Positions 4,411 through 6,305 of a stretch of 6,305 nucleotides of DNA are shown here, piece after piece. Both the position numbers and the translations under genes were made by a program. Every line of letters begins with the position of its first letter. Position 1 is the first letter of the stretch. Source of the stretch: Alphaproteobacteria bacterium (GTDB lineage Bacteria; Pseudomonadota; Alphaproteobacteria; Sphingomonadales; Emcibacteraceae); contig NVTJ01000166.1 of assembly GCA_002401545.1 (NCBI GenBank), forward strand, positions 1 through 6,305, in the 5' to 3' direction. The notes below the pieces were generated by a model. That model made no database searches and was not told the DNA's origin. It saw only the letters and a program-made list of their open reading frames with translations.

Positions 4411-6198
4411 TCAAGAAACTAATGAAAATTCTACCAATTGATTAATTAATTCCTTCATTTCCTCAGGAATTTCACTAACATACATGGCTTCAATAATCAC
4501 ATTGGAAGTTAGGGAAACACCATATTTGTCCTGAGCATGATTATTGATAGCAATTAAGGCATCCTTCCCCGAAATTAACTTCAAACGTTCGCTCGGGCAT
4601 TTCCAAGCTTGTTCAATGGTATTCAGCGTTTTTTCATTTATCTGAGTTTCATCTAGTTTTGGTGAATTGGATAGTGCAAAGTAACGAGATTTTTTAAGAA
4701 TTTGTGAGGTAATAGAGCTCTTTTTGCCATCAGCATATTCATTCAATATTTCGTCTACTTGATTCTGATAGTCTTTATTTACTCCTGTTCTTTTTATGTT
4801 TTCAGCAACCTTTTTTGCTAGGGCACGATCAATCGCAGCAGGCACCAGCAAGAAATTTTCAATTTCTTTGCGTCTATGAATTCTGACAAAATCACAAAAT
4901 TTCTTGCATTCGTTGGTTATTACACCGCATTCATCATCAGATCGATAATCTCTATCCAATATTGCAGCTGTAATTATCTTATCTCCAAGCGCAGTTTCTA
5001 TTCCTTGTTTCAGATTACGGATTTTTAGCGGGTTAAAACCCTCAACTGCTACAACAGCGAAATCGCGTCTGTTACCTACAGCGACTTCCCCTAACTTCCT
5101 GGCAAATTTACTAAAAATTTGGAAATCTTTTCCTTCTACAAATAACGCTCTCTTTGTCTTCGCTAATTGTGTAAGTATTGGGTTAGTATTGGAACCAAGG
5201 GCATCAAAAACTTTACTTAGTTGAGATGGATTACTTAATCGCCGAGAGGATTGGCGTTCCTTATTGATCAACACAAGTTCATTAGATTCTGCTTCCGTAA
5301 TGATTTCTGTTGAATGTGTTGCTATCAAAATGTCAGGGCCAAGATTACGTAACAAACCCAACAATTGTCGTTGAAGTTCCGAATGAAGATATATGTCGGG
5401 CTCGTCAATTAAAAAAATAGATGCATCCTTTGACTGGATCAAATGTGTCAACATTTGACACCAAACTTGGAACCCAAAACCTGACCAAAATAATTCCCTT
5501 GGGATTCGACGTTCCGGGCAAAACATATGCAATAGATTTTTGCCTTCATAGGTGTCCATTTCTGGGGGCTCAATATCCATCCCAGGCCATGTATCTTTAA
5601 GAATTTCCCGAAATTCTTCAAATTTATCAGGATAGTGGTACCAAATATTTCTAAAATTTCTTGCTGCTTTGTAGTTAAATAGAGCCCTTCTAGCCGCTTC
5701 TTTAGCAAAAAGGGGTTCATGATGTTCAACTGGCCCAAGTATAGGTACAAAACCAATTTTACAGTTAAATTGTTTCCGGAAAGCGGCAGGATTAGCTAAT
5801 CTTTTACCTTGAGAGTCCGGTATAAGGAAACACGCTCCTGATTCTGAGAAAAATAATTTTAATGAATTTTTATTTGAAAGCCAAAAAGTAATTTCGGCTC
5901 CATCAGAATTTTTATAGTTATAAAAGATATTTTCTTCGGCGGCTGAGATAGAAGACATATCTACAATGTGCCCTGGCACCAACCCCTGCGGCCCTTCCAC
6001 CAATGTCGAATTTCGACTACCTGCACGCCGCATTCCTACTGATAGAATTCGAAAAGCAGTCAGAATAGTTGACTTTCCAGCATTATTTGGCCCCACTAGG
6101 ACATTGAAATGCTTGAGAGTCACTTTAAATTTTTTAAATGCCTTGAACCGGACGAATTCAATTCGTGTAAACCTATGAATTTCATTTATGGATTTCAC
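4411..6198 (-). CDS. OLD/PARIS-like ATPase fused to a TOPRIM nuclease domain, 595 aa
   Basis: The protein combines an ABC/SMC-type ATPase with a C-terminal TOPRIM nuclease, the layout of OLD-family anti-phage nucleases and of fused PARIS-type proteins. Visible ATPase motifs: Walker A GPNNAGKST (36-44), signature-like SGFGFQ (239-244), Walker B IFLIDEPD (261-268) and H-loop ATHST with H295. The TOPRIM part has ALFVEGKD (E355), VEGFNP (386-390) and the metal-binding ILDRDYR (D415, D417), followed by RKEIENFLL (443-451), a motif I associate with the DUF4435/TOPRIM group. All catalytic positions are intact. The start is a GTG at 6198: a stop codon lies two codons upstream in frame, there is no suitable internal start before Walker A, and no good Shine-Dalgarno is visible. 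The gene is conspicuously AT-rich compared with ardA, ssb and the transposase, suggesting separate acquisition. No UvrD-like helicase follows, so a Gabija pair is unlikely. Role in phage or plasmid defence is inferred. Confidence 0.85.
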   Translation of the reverse strand: MKSINEIHRFTRIEFVRFKAFKKFKVTLKHFNVLVGPNNAGKSTILTAFRILSVGMRRAGSRNSTLVEGPQGLVPGHIVDMSSISAAEENIFYNYKNSDGAEITFWLSNKNSLKLFFSESGACFLIPDSQGKRLANPAAFRKQFNCKIGFVPILGPVEHHEPLFAKEAARRALFNYKAARNFRNIWYHYPDKFEEFREILKDTWPGMDIEPPEMDTYEGKNLLHMFCPERRIPRELFWSGFGFQVWCQMLTHLIQSKDASIFLIDEPDIYLHSELQRQLLGLLRNLGPDILIATHSTEIITEAESNELVLINKERQSSRRLSNPSQLSKVFDALGSNTNPILTQLAKTKRALFVEGKDFQIFSKFARKLGEVAVGNRRDFAVVAVEGFNPLKIRNLKQGIETALGDKIITAAILDRDYRSDDECGVITNECKKFCDFVRIHRRKEIENFLLVPAAIDRALAKKVAENIKRTGVNKDYQNQVDEILNEYADGKKSSITSQILKKSRYFALSNSPKLDETQINEKTLNTIEQAWKCPSERLKLISGKDALIAINNHAQDKYGVSLTSNVIIEAMYVSEIPEEMKELINQLVEFSLVS

Positions 6199-6264
6199 TT
6201 TTTATACACTTATGTAATTAAGAACCTTCAATATATTTTTATACAAGTATATTTTTATACAAGT
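6199..6264 (-). promoter_or_regulatory. Leader of the ATPase-nuclease gene with a 16-bp tandem repeat
   Basis: ATATTTTTATACAAGT is repeated exactly at 6233-6248 and 6249-6264, and the core TTTTTATAC occurs a third time at 6199-6207, touching the GTG start. On the minus strand each copy reads GTATAAAAA, which contains -10-like TATAAA. No well-spaced -35 is evident. The array could be a repeated operator, overlapping promoters or an iteron-like site. The rest of the window end (6265-6305) is AT-rich and shows nothing recognisable. Confidence 0.5.
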
Positions 6265-6305
6265 AAAACAGATATGTATGTCTAACTATGGATAATAGTA
6301 TATCT

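Noticed and set aside
4411..6198. Gabija GajA assignment
   Set aside because: GajA is normally followed by a UvrD-like helicase gene (GajB). The next gene here is ardA after a 415-bp gap, and the EIENFLL motif suggests a different branch. A class 1 OLD identity remains possible.

Overview
The window looks like an accessory region (plasmid, integrative element or genomic island) of a proteobacterium, most likely an alphaproteobacterium. The gene set is the argument: an ssb-type gene, a small conserved-hypothetical gene, a DUF2493 gene and ardA are typical backbone or anti-host-defence genes of conjugative elements in that group. This is inferred from family knowledge, not from a search. Every supported gene is on the minus strand, so the region reads right to left.

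In transcription order from the right: an AT-rich 595-codon ATPase-TOPRIM nuclease gene of the OLD/PARIS-like kind (4411-6198, GTG start) lies behind a 16-bp tandem repeat (6233-6264). Next is a spacer of about 415 bp holding an operator-like palindrome, a small tandem repeat and a decayed GNAT acetyltransferase relic (4101-4314). ardA follows (3489-3995), encoding a strongly acidic DNA-mimic antirestriction protein. An IS110-family insertion sequence (about 2040-3342; transposase 2042-3085, with a candidate bridge-RNA region upstream) sits directly in front of ssb (1521-2032). ssb is broken by a one-base deletion. A terminator, a 95-aa conserved hypothetical gene (1148-1435), a second terminator, a 257-bp inverted-repeat element (721-977) and a DUF2493 gene cut off by the window edge (1-672) complete the layout.

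The ancestral unit was probably ardA - ssb - 95-aa gene - DUF2493, establishment functions of a mobile element: ArdA blocks type I restriction and SSB coats entering single strands. Three later events are visible: IS110 insertion at the ssb ribosome-binding site, a frameshift in ssb, and arrival of a foreign AT-rich defence gene beside the remains of a GNAT gene. The points most worth checking are the ATPase-nuclease next to ArdA (PARIS systems sense a DNA-mimic antirestriction protein), the 257-bp structured element, the two-frame GNAT relic and the IS insertion that appears to rebuild the ssb Shine-Dalgarno. No tRNA, rRNA or CRISPR array was seen.
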